64,000 nucleotides of DNA, taken from assembly GCF_013403245.1 (NCBI RefSeq), contig NZ_JACBNQ010000009.1, positions 61,659 to 125,658 on the forward strand. Direction: 5' to 3'. Shown here piece after piece: positions 8,971-17,073 of the stretch. Below the pieces are notes generated by a model, which did not search any database, was not told the DNA's origin, and saw nothing but the letters and a program-made list of their open reading frames with translations. A program made the position numbers and the translations under genes. The DNA is from Sedimentibacter hydroxybenzoicus DSM 7310 (GTDB lineage: Bacteria > Bacillota > Clostridia > Tissierellales > Sedimentibacteraceae). Numbering within the stretch: the stretch's first letter is position 1; every line of letters begins with the position of its first letter.

Positions 8971-9608
8971 AATAATTCCTTGAAAGATTCAATATACATA
9001 TCACAGATTAATTCAATATTTTTTCTTTTATCGTGAAAGCCTTTGTCGTATACTCCTATTGTGTAAAAATTCGCCTCCTTTGCAGTGATTAATGCAAAAT
9101 CAGCATCCTCATAAACTGCAATTTCTGATGGCTCTGCTTTTAGCTTCTTAGCAGCATAATAAAATATATCAGGTTGATTTTTACCGACACCAACCTCATC
9201 ACAGCTTGAAATAAATTCAAAAAAATCAATAATGTTCAAGCGCCTTAAGGCAGCATCTATCATATATAAGGGAGTCGCCGAAGCAATACACATTTTAACA
9301 TTATTATTTTTTAATATCGTTAAGTATTCTTTCACATACGGTTTTAATTCCAATTCATTTTTATATTTTGCTTCCATTATAATACTCATTTCGATAAGTA
9401 TTTCATCTGCACTTAAATTAATTTTAAAAGCTGTTTGAAAATACTCGGCAGCTTCTCTTAAAGTCATTAGTTTTATTATATCATTTAAATTATCCGGTAT
9501 TTTAATACCCTTTGAAGACAGAAAATCTCTTCCTAAATTATTCCACGCTTCCATTGATTCCAGCAATGTACCGTCTAAATCAAAAATTGCAAATTTAAAA
9601 TTTTTCAT
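8967..9608 (-). CDS. HAD-superfamily hydrolase (phosphatase/beta-phosphoglucomutase-like)
   Basis: 213 aa. The HAD motifs are present: motif I F-D-L-D-G-T at residues 8-13, motif II with Ser in CIASATP, and motif III/IV with Lys in VGKNQPD and acidic residues in VYEDADFAL. The inserted helical cap fits the beta-phosphoglucomutase/phosphatase subgroup. The ATG at 9608 (MKNFKF) follows AGGAG by four bases and is preferred to an ATG inside that ribosome site. Substrate cannot be told. Its stop codon is contributed by the 124-bp repeat. Confidence 0.88.
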   Translation of the reverse strand: MKNFKFAIFDLDGTLLESMEAWNNLGRDFLSSKGIKIPDNLNDIIKLMTLREAAEYFQTAFKINLSADEILIEMSIIMEAKYKNELELKPYVKEYLTILKNNNVKMCIASATPLYMIDAALRRLNIIDFFEFISSCDEVGVGKNQPDIFYYAAKKLKAEPSEIAVYEDADFALITAKEANFYTIGVYDKGFHDKRKNIELICDMYIESFKELL

Positions 9609-9709
9609 TTTTCTCCTCATTTCATTACTTTAAATAAATGGTTCTTTATTTTCCATTTTATCAAACTATTTATGATTATAATATCATTTTTATATGAAAT
9701 AATAAAGTA

Positions 9710-9738
9710 TGAAACAAAAATTCTAATTTTATGTTTCA
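9710..9738. promoter_or_regulatory. 7-bp inverted repeat upstream of CAP gene
   Basis: TGAAACA (9710-9716) and TGTTTCA (9732-9738) are exact inverted arms 15 bases apart, 28 bases before the CAP-protein start region. It could be an operator. In such AT-rich DNA a chance match is possible. Confidence 0.3.
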
Positions 9739-9765
9739 AAACTATTTTAAAAGAGGTGTATTTGT

Positions 9766-10248
9766 ACGAAAAATAAAATTGCATTTTTATTAGTAGCACT
9801 ATTAGCTCTGACAAATGTGTCAGCTGTTGCTATGGTTCAAACCGCTCCTCCTGTTAATACAAATTATGAACAAAGGGTTGTTCAGTTAGTTAACGCAGAA
9901 CGACAAGCGTATGGATTGCCTGCTCTTTATTATGATCAGGCAATTTCAAATGTAGCAAGAACCAAGTCACAGGATATGGCAGTTAATCGTTATTTCGACC
10001 ACTATTCACCAACGTACGGTATGGCAAATGACATGCTGTTAAGCTTTGGCATAACCTGGTCTGCATGGGGGGAAAATATTGCCTCAGGGCAGGAAACACC
10101 TGAAGAAGTAGTACGTCAATGGATGACTTCACCTACACACCGTCAAAATATTCTGGCGAAGCATTTTACTTTTTTAGGCGTCGGATATTACGTTGATTCA
10201 TCAGGAACACCCTATTGGACACAAATGTTCACTACAGACGACAAATAG
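9766..10248 (+). CDS. secreted CAP/SCP domain protein with non-standard start codon
   Basis: About 161 aa. A typical lipid-rich signal peptide (KNKIAFLLVALLALTNVSA) precedes a CAP (SCP/PR1, YkwD-like) domain with the family motifs FDHYSP, GENIASG, SPTHRQNIL and LGVGYY. The signal peptide codes in frame from 9769, yet no ATG, GTG or TTG lies between the upstream stop and 9817. The codon where ATG is expected is ACG (9766-9768), nine bases after AGAGG. In-frame ATT at 9760 is the only other candidate. Either a rare start is used, the start was lost by a T-to-C change, or translation begins at GTG 9817 without the signal. The domain itself is intact. Function of bacterial CAP proteins is largely unknown. 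Confidence 0.8.
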   Translation, partial: TKNKIAFLLVALLALTNVSAVAMVQTAPPVNTNYEQRVVQLVNAERQAYGLPALYYDQAISNVARTKSQDMAVNRYFDHYSPTYGMANDMLLSFGITWSAWGENIASGQETPEEVVRQWMTSPTHRQNILAKHFTFLGVGYYVDSSGTPYWTQMFTTDDK

Positions 10249-10251
10249 TAA

Positions 10252-10405
10252 GCAGACGACCCAAATTTTAATTTGGTGTCGGTCGCTTATGCTGTATGCG
10301 AAAGCAGACGACCCAAATTTTAAGCAGATGTCCCAAATTTTAATTTGGTGACAGTCGCTTATGCTGTATGCGAAATTTGGTGTCGGTCGCTTATGCTGTA
10401 AGTGC
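10252..10405. repeat. nested copies of GACACCAAATT palindrome
   Basis: Two nearly complete hairpin units (about 10252-10300 and 10324-10375) plus two partial ones are packed together. Arms of the GCAGACGACCCAAATT / AATTTGGTGTCGGTCGC type are each followed by TTATGCTGTA-GTGC or TGCG. The family is the one at 6017-6059. The nesting suggests repeated insertion of the element into itself, or local duplication. Confidence 0.8.
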
Positions 10406-10412
10406 ACGTGAA

Positions 10413-10453
10413 AACAAAAAAACTGCGTCTCAAGCGAGATGCAGTTTTTTTTG
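10413..10453. terminator. bidirectional intrinsic terminator
   Basis: AACTGCGTCTC and GAGATGCAGTT form a stem around AAGC, flanked by A-run and T-run on the two sides. It ends the CAP gene on plus and the cotJ operon on minus. Confidence 0.85.
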
Positions 10454-10454
10454 C

Positions 10455-11072
10455 TTATCTATTCAGTTCATTGCTTCTTAAAAAATCAGGTTTTGGCATT
10501 ATGAACAGCCGGGGTTCTTGTAAATAATCCTGTACTTTTCTTAAAGCCTCACCGAATCTTTGATAGTGTACTACTTCCCTTTCTCTCAAGAATTTAAGCG
10601 GTTCCAGCACATCCGGATCATCTGTCTGATTAATTAACCATTCATATGTCCCCCTTGCTTTCTGTTCCGCGGCTAAATCTTCTGTAAGATCAACTATAGG
10701 ATCACCCTTAACCTGCAAAAATGCAGCCGTAAAAGGCGTACCTGAGGCAGCCTGAGGATAAACTCCTCTGCCATGATCTGTATAATATGCACCTGCTCCG
10801 GAACTTTCTATTTCCTCAACTGTTGCATTTTTCATTAATTGATGAACCATTGTACCTATCATTTCAAGGTGCGCAAGTTCTTCGGTGCCTATATCATTTA
10901 ATGTTGCTATCGCTTCGGGTGTTACCATTGAAAACCTTTGGCTTAAATATCTTAAAGAAGCGGCTAATTCTCCATCAGGTCCGCCATATTGTGAAATTAT
11001 TTTTGTTGCTAATCCCGGATTAGGGGTTTTTATTTTAATCGGATACTGTAATATCTTATCGTATGACCACAT
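10455..11072 (-). CDS. cotJC: spore coat manganese catalase-like protein CotJC
   Basis: 205 aa, di-manganese catalase fold. Putative metal ligands are Glu35 (DGELAASLRYL), Glu65/His68 (EELAHLE), Glu136 (AAEQKARGTYEWL) and Glu166/His169 (REREVVHYQRF), matching the Mn-catalase ligand pattern. In Bacillus, CotJC is an inner spore-coat protein made in the mother cell. It is the last gene of cotJA-cotJB-cotJC, with AAGGAG ahead of the ATG. Confidence 0.95.
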   Translation of the reverse strand: MWSYDKILQYPIKIKTPNPGLATKIISQYGGPDGELAASLRYLSQRFSMVTPEAIATLNDIGTEELAHLEMIGTMVHQLMKNATVEEIESSGAGAYYTDHGRGVYPQAASGTPFTAAFLQVKGDPIVDLTEDLAAEQKARGTYEWLINQTDDPDVLEPLKFLREREVVHYQRFGEALRKVQDYLQEPRLFIMPKPDFLRSNELNR

Positions 11073-11086
11073 ATATATACTCCTTC

Positions 11087-11353
11087 CTATATCTCAAAAT
11101 TTGCTTCATATTCCCAAGGCCACGGTCCATCAATCCATTGCCATGGATATGTGCTAAGCGAAGCATCCTGATTAATCATACCAAAGTTTTTATTATATTC
11201 ATCATTTAGGATATTCATTTGCTTTACAAAGGCATTGCGCTTAGCTAAAGCATTTCTGTCGTTAGGATGAGTATTTAGATATAATTGCAATTCTTCTAAC
11301 ATCATATGAGTTCCGGCAATCTCTCTTTTTAAGTTCATAGCATCATTATTCAT
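11087..11353 (-). CDS. cotJB: spore coat protein CotJB
   Basis: 88 aa. Recognised by length, position and the Trp/Pro-rich tail YPWQWIDGPWPWEYEANFEI typical of CotJB. The ATG at 11353 (MNNDAMNLK) is five bases after GGAGGGG, so an upstream in-frame ATG at 11374 is rejected. Small coat component that acts with CotJA and CotJC. Confidence 0.92.
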   Translation of the reverse strand: MNNDAMNLKREIAGTHMMLEELQLYLNTHPNDRNALAKRNAFVKQMNILNDEYNKNFGMINQDASLSTYPWQWIDGPWPWEYEANFEI

Positions 11354-11367
11354 TTTGTCCCCTCCTC

Positions 11368-11604
11368 TTAACATTCTGATAATCTGCAGGGTCTGTTTTC
11401 ATTGTCTTTTCTGTTATAAGGGCTAAACAGTTCCGGAAATGCTGTTCCTGCTGCCAGGCTTTCTATAGGACTAAATACTTCACACATAAATTGATATGGG
11501 ACGTATGCAGCTGCTAATCTCACATTTTCTATAACCAATTCCTGGGGTATACAAGCTTCAGGATTGGAATAATACATCTCATCCAATCTTCTATTATTAA
11601 TCAT
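11368..11604 (-). CDS. cotJA: spore coat associated protein CotJA
   Basis: 78 aa. Recognised from the AAYVPYQFMCEVFSPIESLAAGTAFPELFSPY core of the CotJA family (a YVPYQ..-A-GT-FPELF pattern). AAGGAGG lies nine bases before the ATG. First gene of the coat operon. A mother-cell sigma-E or sigma-K promoter is expected by analogy, but none was identified with confidence. Confidence 0.93.
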   Translation of the reverse strand: MINNRRLDEMYYSNPEACIPQELVIENVRLAAAYVPYQFMCEVFSPIESLAAGTAFPELFSPYNRKDNENRPCRLSEC

Positions 11605-11703
11605 TTTAAGGTTCCTCCTTATGGTATCTGCTTATTTTTATAATATGGCTTTGATATATTTTTGTTACATATCCAAAAAGATATATCAAAAAAGGTCGAA
11701 AAA

Positions 11704-11780
11704 AACAGCTTATTTAATAAGCTGTCAGATTGATGACAAAGTCATCAAGATGATAGGCTGTTGAAAAAGTTCGACTGCCG
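11704..11780. repeat. stem-loops and partial copy of the 124-bp repeat
   Basis: Two perfect small hairpins stand side by side: ACAGCTTAT/ATAAGCTGT (11704-11724) and TTGATGAC/GTCATCAA (about 11729-11747). They are followed by GATAGGCTGTTGAAAAAGTTCGAC, which matches the left end of the 124-bp element. It looks like a truncated copy lying between cotJA and the FAD-reductase stop. Confidence 0.6.
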
Positions 11781-11790
11781 GAAATCGGGT

Positions 11791-13677
11791 TTAGAAGCCG
11801 GCTTTATCAAGTGCATCCTTAACCGCATTAATAATTGCCTTGCTCGTTACGGTTGCTCCTGACACCGTATCTACATCTGTTGTTTGATTTTTTACTATCC
11901 TGTCTGTTACGGTTTTAATTGCATTAGTGCTTACACCTTTTGTTTCATTATGGTAAACAACATCAATATTCATAATTTTTTTGTTTTGAACATTTACCTT
12001 AACCTCAATAGGTCCACCTATACCTCTGTCCTTACCGATATATTCACCTGATTTCAATATTATTTCTTCTCGTTCCGTCCATACTGCTTTAATAGGAGTT
12101 TTGACCTTCATCGCTGTTTCCTGCAGCACATCATATTTAACCTTGGCTGCATTTTTTCCGGATATCCTTCCGAAAACAACTGCTTCACCTAAATTGCCGG
12201 TTCCCTGATAAATACTTGAAAACATTGAGCCAAGCTCTCCTGCGCTGTATAAATGAGGTATTGGTCTTCCGTTAACATCAAGAACTTCTCCGTTTTTATT
12301 CCTTTCGGGTCCTCCCTGCGTATTGGTAAAGGAAGGAACTAATTCCATTGCATAATATGGTGCTTTTGTAATAGGCTTTAATGTTTTCGGATTTCTGTTA
12401 AAATCTGTATCCTTCTTATCGTTACAGAATTTATTGTAATCTTTAATTGTCTTTTTTAAATTTGCAGAATCTACTCCTATTTTTTTAGCGAGCTCATCAA
12501 TTGAATCTGCCTTGATAACATAACCTTTCTCAATTTCTTCCACGTTTCCTTCGCTCCATGAATCGTAAACGGGCTGCGACAATCTTGCTGTTTCATCGAA
12601 TACAGCAAATGCGGGCAGAGATAAAGGCATCTGTATCCAAGAGCCGTGGAAATCAATATATCCGTGGTGAGGAAGAACCGATTCATCCGTGAACCTTGTA
12701 CCGTCCGCACCTATGAAAATGGTATTTTGAGTAGCAAAGCCCGTACTCAATACACTCTTTTCTCCCTGTATCGCATAAGCGAACGTTGTTCCCGTTTCCG
12801 GGTTTAATACATTTAAATCGGGACCTGCCATATTGCCCATATGCCATAGATTTGCACCAACCTCCATAGCCATTTTTATTCCATCACCTGTATTGTATCT
12901 TGCCGCTTTTGAATAACCGTAGGGCAGGTGCAGGTAATCCTGAATCATCTGTTGATTATTCTCAAAACCTCCCGTACACAGAACAACACCGTTTTTAGCT
13001 CTTATATTCAATACTCTTCCGTTATTTTCAACCTTAACTCCATGAACTGTCTTTGTTCTCGGATCCTGAATCAAGCCAACCGCCGGAGATTCATACCAAA
13101 CTTCGATTTTATCGCTTCGTTTTTCTACTGCCTCCTGCAGTGTTCTGTACAGCTTGCCTGTAAACATTTCTCCCTCAATAATCAGAGCATCCATAACCTC
13201 TCCGCCGGGATAATCGTATTCATTAAAAGGAAAAGACATTATGTTTTTAGCACCGATAGAAGTGAGCCATTCTCGATTTTCACCAGCCTTTTCAAGATAT
13301 GAAATAATTATGTCATCCACCGGTGTATTGAATTTACCTCTAAGGCTTTTAAAGTATTCCGTTCCCTTATCTACGGTATTTTTATCTAAAGCAAGGACGG
13401 CCTGACCTGCATATCTTGTGTTGCCGCCTTCCTGTCCCTTCGGTGCTTTTTCAAGCAATAAAACCTCAGCACCTTCATCTGCGACCTCAATACTTGCAGT
13501 GGCTCCGGCTCCTCCATAACCGACAACAATCACATCATATTCACCATGCCAATCTACTGTATATTCAAAGTGATAATCCTGACTGTTATAATTCATTTGT
13601 GGTGTTTCAAAAGAAAAGCCCGTTAATGTCTGCATAATTAGCACTAAACTTAATAAAATAACGAATAATTTTTTCAT
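11791..13677 (-). CDS. secreted FAD-dependent reductase with C-terminal FMN-binding domain
   Basis: 628 aa. A Sec signal peptide (1-~23, no lipobox) precedes a flavocytochrome/fumarate-reductase type FAD_binding_2 domain (about 48-510). That domain has the dinucleotide motif GYGGAGATASIEVADEGAEV, the EGGNTRYAGQ loop and the late GTGNLGEAVVFGRISG block. The C terminus is an FMN-binding domain whose D603-T-V-S-G-A-T609 motif is the ApbE flavinylation signature, Thr609 being the expected FMN attachment point. Such proteins reduce external acceptors (fumarate, urocanate, acrylate and similar). The acceptor here is not predictable. It is the last gene of its set and overlaps the kinase-like gene by four bases (ATGA). 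No ApbE is encoded in the window. Confidence 0.92.
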   Translation of the reverse strand: MKKLFVILLSLVLIMQTLTGFSFETPQMNYNSQDYHFEYTVDWHGEYDVIVVGYGGAGATASIEVADEGAEVLLLEKAPKGQEGGNTRYAGQAVLALDKNTVDKGTEYFKSLRGKFNTPVDDIIISYLEKAGENREWLTSIGAKNIMSFPFNEYDYPGGEVMDALIIEGEMFTGKLYRTLQEAVEKRSDKIEVWYESPAVGLIQDPRTKTVHGVKVENNGRVLNIRAKNGVVLCTGGFENNQQMIQDYLHLPYGYSKAARYNTGDGIKMAMEVGANLWHMGNMAGPDLNVLNPETGTTFAYAIQGEKSVLSTGFATQNTIFIGADGTRFTDESVLPHHGYIDFHGSWIQMPLSLPAFAVFDETARLSQPVYDSWSEGNVEEIEKGYVIKADSIDELAKKIGVDSANLKKTIKDYNKFCNDKKDTDFNRNPKTLKPITKAPYYAMELVPSFTNTQGGPERNKNGEVLDVNGRPIPHLYSAGELGSMFSSIYQGTGNLGEAVVFGRISGKNAAKVKYDVLQETAMKVKTPIKAVWTEREEIILKSGEYIGKDRGIGGPIEVKVNVQNKKIMNIDVVYHNETKGVSTNAIKTVTDRIVKNQTTDVDTVSGATVTSKAIINAVKDALDKAGF

Positions 13678-14300
13678 TTTGCCTCCTTTTTTCTTCTTTC
13701 TTTTATTGATCTGATTTCTTTTTCCATTTCAGATAATATCAGTTCTGCACCTACATTAAATTCACTTGCTAAAATATTAACAAATCTCCCGTTAAAAATT
13801 TTTTTCCAGTCCGTCATTTGAGGGTCGTAAGTCAATGCATAAGCTGTCAATCTTCCTGCATCCTCTTCTATTCTCCCCTGTCTTGATTGTTCAAAATCAA
13901 TGCCGTAAACTTCACCCTTATATATGATAAAATTTCTGAAATTCACATCCCATATTATATATTGTTGATTATAAAAAGCAGAAGTAACCGCATAATACTT
14001 TTTTAACCATCTGCACAATTTATATAGAATACCTTCATAATCAGTTGAATTAATCTTTTCTTCATTTTCATACCAATCAAGAAGAGTATTGTCTCCTAAA
14101 TCCTGTAAAATTAAGCTGTTGTCATTTATATCTGTTACATCGGGGACTGTTAATCCATTTTGCTTTAACAATATTAATATTTCTAATTCTTTTTTCAGAT
14201 CTTCATAATTATTAAAGGTTTTGCGAATAAAGGAACTGTCATTTTCAATAATTCTTGATACTTGATTTCTTTTACTTGTCAGGCTTATTTTCTTATACAT
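13674..14300 (-). CDS. small protein-kinase-fold phosphotransferase (function unknown)
   Basis: 208 aa. The fold is suggested by a Lys-containing N-lobe (IRKTFNN..ELEILILLKQNGLTVPDV), a hinge LILQDLGDNTLLDWYEN, then a catalytic-loop-like IIWDVNFRNFIIYKG and a metal-binding GIDFEQSRQG (WDxNxxN and DFE). This pattern occurs in atypical RIO/Kdo-kinase-like proteins. The usual HxD His is Trp here. No membrane segment. It is embedded between mobB (16-base overlap) and the FAD reductase (4-base overlap), so it is translated together with them. A role in modifying a cofactor or sugar is only a guess. Confidence 0.65.
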   Translation of the reverse strand: MYKKISLTSKRNQVSRIIENDSSFIRKTFNNYEDLKKELEILILLKQNGLTVPDVTDINDNSLILQDLGDNTLLDWYENEEKINSTDYEGILYKLCRWLKKYYAVTSAFYNQQYIIWDVNFRNFIIYKGEVYGIDFEQSRQGRIEEDAGRLTAYALTYDPQMTDWKKIFNGRFVNILASEFNVGAELILSEMEKEIRSIKERRKKEAK

Positions 14301-15031
14301 ATTTCTATGTCTCCATTTTCATTGTATCCCTCGAGTTCCTTTACTATGGACTCTACCGAGTTAAATAATACTTTTTGTACAAAAGGAACCATTTTTATTG
14401 CTTTACCGTTAATCTTAAGTACTACTTTTTGTTCATCCAAAATGCAATCACCCCTTTCTGCCTTTCCTTTTAAAATCAAAGAGCATAATTCTTTACAGGT
14501 GTATCCGCATTTTTTACAGCATTCATCTTTCATATCCGGCAATCTGTCAAAAACCTTCTCTTCAATTAAATTAACTAATTTTTCGATATCCTTAACTGCA
14601 CTGATTGCAGGCAATCCCTTATATTCATTTATTGTGTCTGCAATACGGCCTGATACGGCAAATGAAGTTTCGTCCAAGCGTTCTTCTATTGCTTCTTCAT
14701 CATGTGCAGTAACTATTTTAGGAGCGCAGGTATCTCTTGCACCTTCTAAAATTACAAAATCGTGATTGTAAAAGTTCAGAATCTCATTTATGCTCAGCTT
14801 TTCCTGAAATAAAATATCTGTTTCATATTCTCCTCTCGCAGTAACCAATGATGAGCCTGCTTTTTTATGTCTGTCGGTATTAGTTCCCTCAACATCCATT
14901 TTGAAACCGTGAAAATGAATATGCTTTACAGTTCCAACCGAATAATTTCTTTTCTTTAATTCCTTTATTATATGTTCAATTGTGGTTGTCTTACCTGAAT
15001 CTGTTATGCCGATTACCGAAAATACTTTCAT
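14285..15031 (-). CDS. mobB: MobB-type molybdopterin-guanine dinucleotide adapter with C-terminal Cys cluster
   Basis: 248 aa. P-loop GTPase of the MobB family: Walker A GITDSGKTT (8-16), VKHIHFHGF and TDRHKKAGSSLV blocks, and FVILEGARD. MobB assists nucleotide addition to molybdopterin. After the MobB core lies a cysteine group CCxxCGxxCxxLC...C (about residues 168-195) that could hold an Fe-S cluster, an extension seen in some anaerobe homologues. The ATG at 15031 follows GAGAGGTG and overlaps the ecfT stop. It is the only molybdopterin gene in the window, which fits the Moco-type leader found upstream of the linked operon. Confidence 0.88.
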   Translation of the reverse strand: MKVFSVIGITDSGKTTTIEHIIKELKKRNYSVGTVKHIHFHGFKMDVEGTNTDRHKKAGSSLVTARGEYETDILFQEKLSINEILNFYNHDFVILEGARDTCAPKIVTAHDEEAIEERLDETSFAVSGRIADTINEYKGLPAISAVKDIEKLVNLIEEKVFDRLPDMKDECCKKCGYTCKELCSLILKGKAERGDCILDEQKVVLKINGKAIKMVPFVQKVLFNSVESIVKELEGYNENGDIEICIRK

Positions 15032-15768
15032 TATGCACCTCTCTGAATAATAACAAATACAACTACCCCTAAGCATAATCCAATAATGATGTAATCAATG
15101 CGCTTCATTTTTAAAATCATGTAGCTTGTTCTGCATGGATATGCCCTAAAACCTCTCATCTCCATTGCTGCCGATAATTCCTTAGCTTTTAAAACAGAAT
15201 TAATGACAATCGGAGTCAGTATATACTTATAAATTTTTAGCTTTTCATTTAACCTGACCTTCTGTAAATCTATGCCTCTTAATTGTACGGCAGTTACTAT
15301 ATCTGACATCTCCTCTTTAAAAACAGGAAGAAACCTGATGGCTATTGAAGTCATAAAAGCAATCTCATATGGACATTTCCACTGCACTAATCCTTGAATT
15401 ATTTCTCTGCTGCTTGAGGTTGTTATGATTGAAGCGGAAACAATTATAACAGTCAATCTCAATAAAAATTCTAAAGCTCTTATTATACCTGTATCAGTTA
15501 ACATTACCACTTTTCCAAGTGAAAACAAAGGGTTTCCGGACTTGTTAAAAATACTTTGAATAAGTGCAATTGCTATCATAGCCGGTAACAGCTTCCTGAT
15601 GCTTAAGAACATTGAAATAACATTTCTTTTCATCAAAAATGACAAAATTACAGAAACTGTCAATATGATTAACAGAGTATACAAGTTATTGTAGATTAAT
15701 GATAAAGTTGATAGCAAAAGGACTATAGTAAGCTTAGTTCGAGGATCTATTTCCAGAGATTGTATCAC
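15031..15768 (-). CDS. ecfT: ECF transporter transmembrane subunit (EcfT/CbiQ-like)
   Basis: 245 aa with several membrane helices and the cytoplasmic coupling segments typical of T components: the AMEMRGFRAYPCRTSY motif near the C terminus (A-x-x-x-RG) and AVQLRGIDL earlier. The start is GTG at 15768, 11 bases after GGAGG, so it overlaps the preceding ATPase gene by 35 bases. Together with the two ATPases it forms the energising module for an S component; the only S component in the window is at 19283-19840. Confidence 0.9.
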   Translation of the reverse strand: MIQSLEIDPRTKLTIVLLLSTLSLIYNNLYTLLIILTVSVILSFLMKRNVISMFLSIRKLLPAMIAIALIQSIFNKSGNPLFSLGKVVMLTDTGIIRALEFLLRLTVIIVSASIITTSSSREIIQGLVQWKCPYEIAFMTSIAIRFLPVFKEEMSDIVTAVQLRGIDLQKVRLNEKLKIYKYILTPIVINSVLKAKELSAAMEMRGFRAYPCRTSYMILKMKRIDYIIIGLCLGVVVFVIIQRGA

Positions 15769-16420
15769 TTATAATTTTGCCTCCTTCTATTTTAATAATT
15801 CTTTGCCCATATCTTTCAATAAATTCTTCGTCGTGGCTTATTGTCAAAATGCCTGTTTTCTTAGCGCTCAATGTATCCAGTAATTTATTTAAAGATTCGA
15901 TTCTCTCCTTATCCAAAGAAGCGGTTGGTTCATCAAGTATCAGAAATTTTGGTTTATTCATAAGTACAGATGCAATGGCAAGTCGTCTTTTTTCACCGTA
16001 ACTTAAGAAAAACGGATAAGAATCTTTAACCTTATCAAGTTCAAATATTTCAATCATTTCCTCAGCTTCTTTTAAAGCAGTTTCAGGCAAAATTCCTTTG
16101 ATAACCAAAGGAAAAGTAAGCTCCTCTATAACAGACATTGCAAAAAGCTGCCGTTCAGGATACTGATATACATATCCAATTAATTCACCTGCTTGTCCCA
16201 ATGATAACGATGACGAATCTCGTCCCAATATTTTTATTTCTCCTCTTTGTGGTTTTAAAATACCCATTATCAGCTTAGATAATGTCGTCTTACCCGAGCC
16301 GTTGTTTCCTGTTAATACTGTGTTTTCCTCCGTATTAAGAGTTAAAGAGAAATTATCAAATACTGTTCTGCCTTTTTTATATTTGAATGAAACATTGTTT
16401 ATCTCTATAAAATTACTCAT
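15734..16420 (-). CDS. ECF transporter ATPase (A')
   Basis: 228 aa ABC ATPase: Walker A GNNGSGKTT (38-46), Q-loop YQYPERQLF (the RQLF form typical of EcfA), signature LSYGEKRR, Walker B FLILDEPTASLD and H-loop TISHDEE. It starts where the other ATPase stops (16420), with AGGTGA ahead of the ATG. A heterodimer with its neighbour is expected. Confidence 0.93.
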   Translation of the reverse strand: MSNFIEINNVSFKYKKGRTVFDNFSLTLNTEENTVLTGNNGSGKTTLSKLIMGILKPQRGEIKILGRDSSSLSLGQAGELIGYVYQYPERQLFAMSVIEELTFPLVIKGILPETALKEAEEMIEIFELDKVKDSYPFFLSYGEKRRLAIASVLMNKPKFLILDEPTASLDKERIESLNKLLDTLSAKKTGILTISHDEEFIERYGQRIIKIEGGKIISDTISGNRSSN

Positions 16421-17073
16421 TATTCACCTATATATACTGTTCTGTCTATTATTTCTATATTTTCAGAATCATGGTCTGCAATTATCAAAGTTTTTCCTTT
16501 GTTCTTTAAATCTTTCAGCAAATTTATTATTATTGCTTTTTTTTCATCATCAATCCATGACATAATTTCATCACATATAATAATTTTTGGTTCAAGTATT
16601 AATACGGAAGCAATTGCAATAAGCTGCTGCTGACCGCCGGATAAATTATTTGGATTTTCGTATCTATATTGCTCCATTCCTATAATTTTTAATATATTGT
16701 CGATTCTTCTTCCGATTTCCTCTCTGCTGATACACATATTTTCAGGTCCGAAAGCAAGTTCATCTTCAATGGTCGGCGAAAAAAGCTGAGTGGACGGATT
16801 TTGAAATATAACACCTACATTTGAAACCATTTCAGATAGAGCCATTTCTTTTATATTTTTCCCAAAAATAAAAATCTCACCTGTCAAATGGCCTGAATAT
16901 AAAGAAGGAATTAATCCGCATATAGCATTTACCAAAGTACTTTTACCCGACCCGCTTTTTCCTCTGATTTCAACAGTTTCTCCTTCTTTTATGAAAAAGT
17001 TTATATCTTTTAATATTTCATTCCGTGAATTGTCATATCTGAAGCTTAAATTATTAATTTCAACAGCATTCAT
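16420..17073 (-). CDS. ECF transporter ATPase (A)
   Basis: 217 aa from the ATG at 17073, which follows AGAGGT and overlaps the stop of the gene before it. ABC motifs: Walker A GKSGSGKST, Q-loop FQNPSTQLFS, signature NLSGGQQQLIAIAS, Walker B KIIICDEIMSWID and H-loop IADHDSE. Usual ECF A size is 260-280 aa; this one is compact and lacks the C-terminal extension. Forms the ATPase pair with 15734-16420. Confidence 0.92.
   Translation of the reverse strand: MNAVEINNLSFRYDNSRNEILKDINFFIKEGETVEIRGKSGSGKSTLVNAICGLIPSLYSGHLTGEIFIFGKNIKEMALSEMVSNVGVIFQNPSTQLFSPTIEDELAFGPENMCISREEIGRRIDNILKIIGMEQYRYENPNNLSGGQQQLIAIASVLILEPKIIICDEIMSWIDDEKKAIIINLLKDLKNKGKTLIIADHDSENIEIIDRTVYIGE

Noticed and set aside
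9617..9814. 65-codon minus-strand frame rich in Ile and Phe
   Set aside because: AT-rich chance frame covering the promoter and signal-peptide region of the CAP gene; no ribosome site.
10201..10407. 68-codon minus-strand frame with internal repeats
   Set aside because: It is the translation of the nested GACACCAAATT palindromes, with no ribosome site; not a gene.
11791..13677. Possible cytochrome-linked flavocytochrome c
   Set aside because: No CxxCH heme motif; the electron-entry domain is FMN-binding instead.
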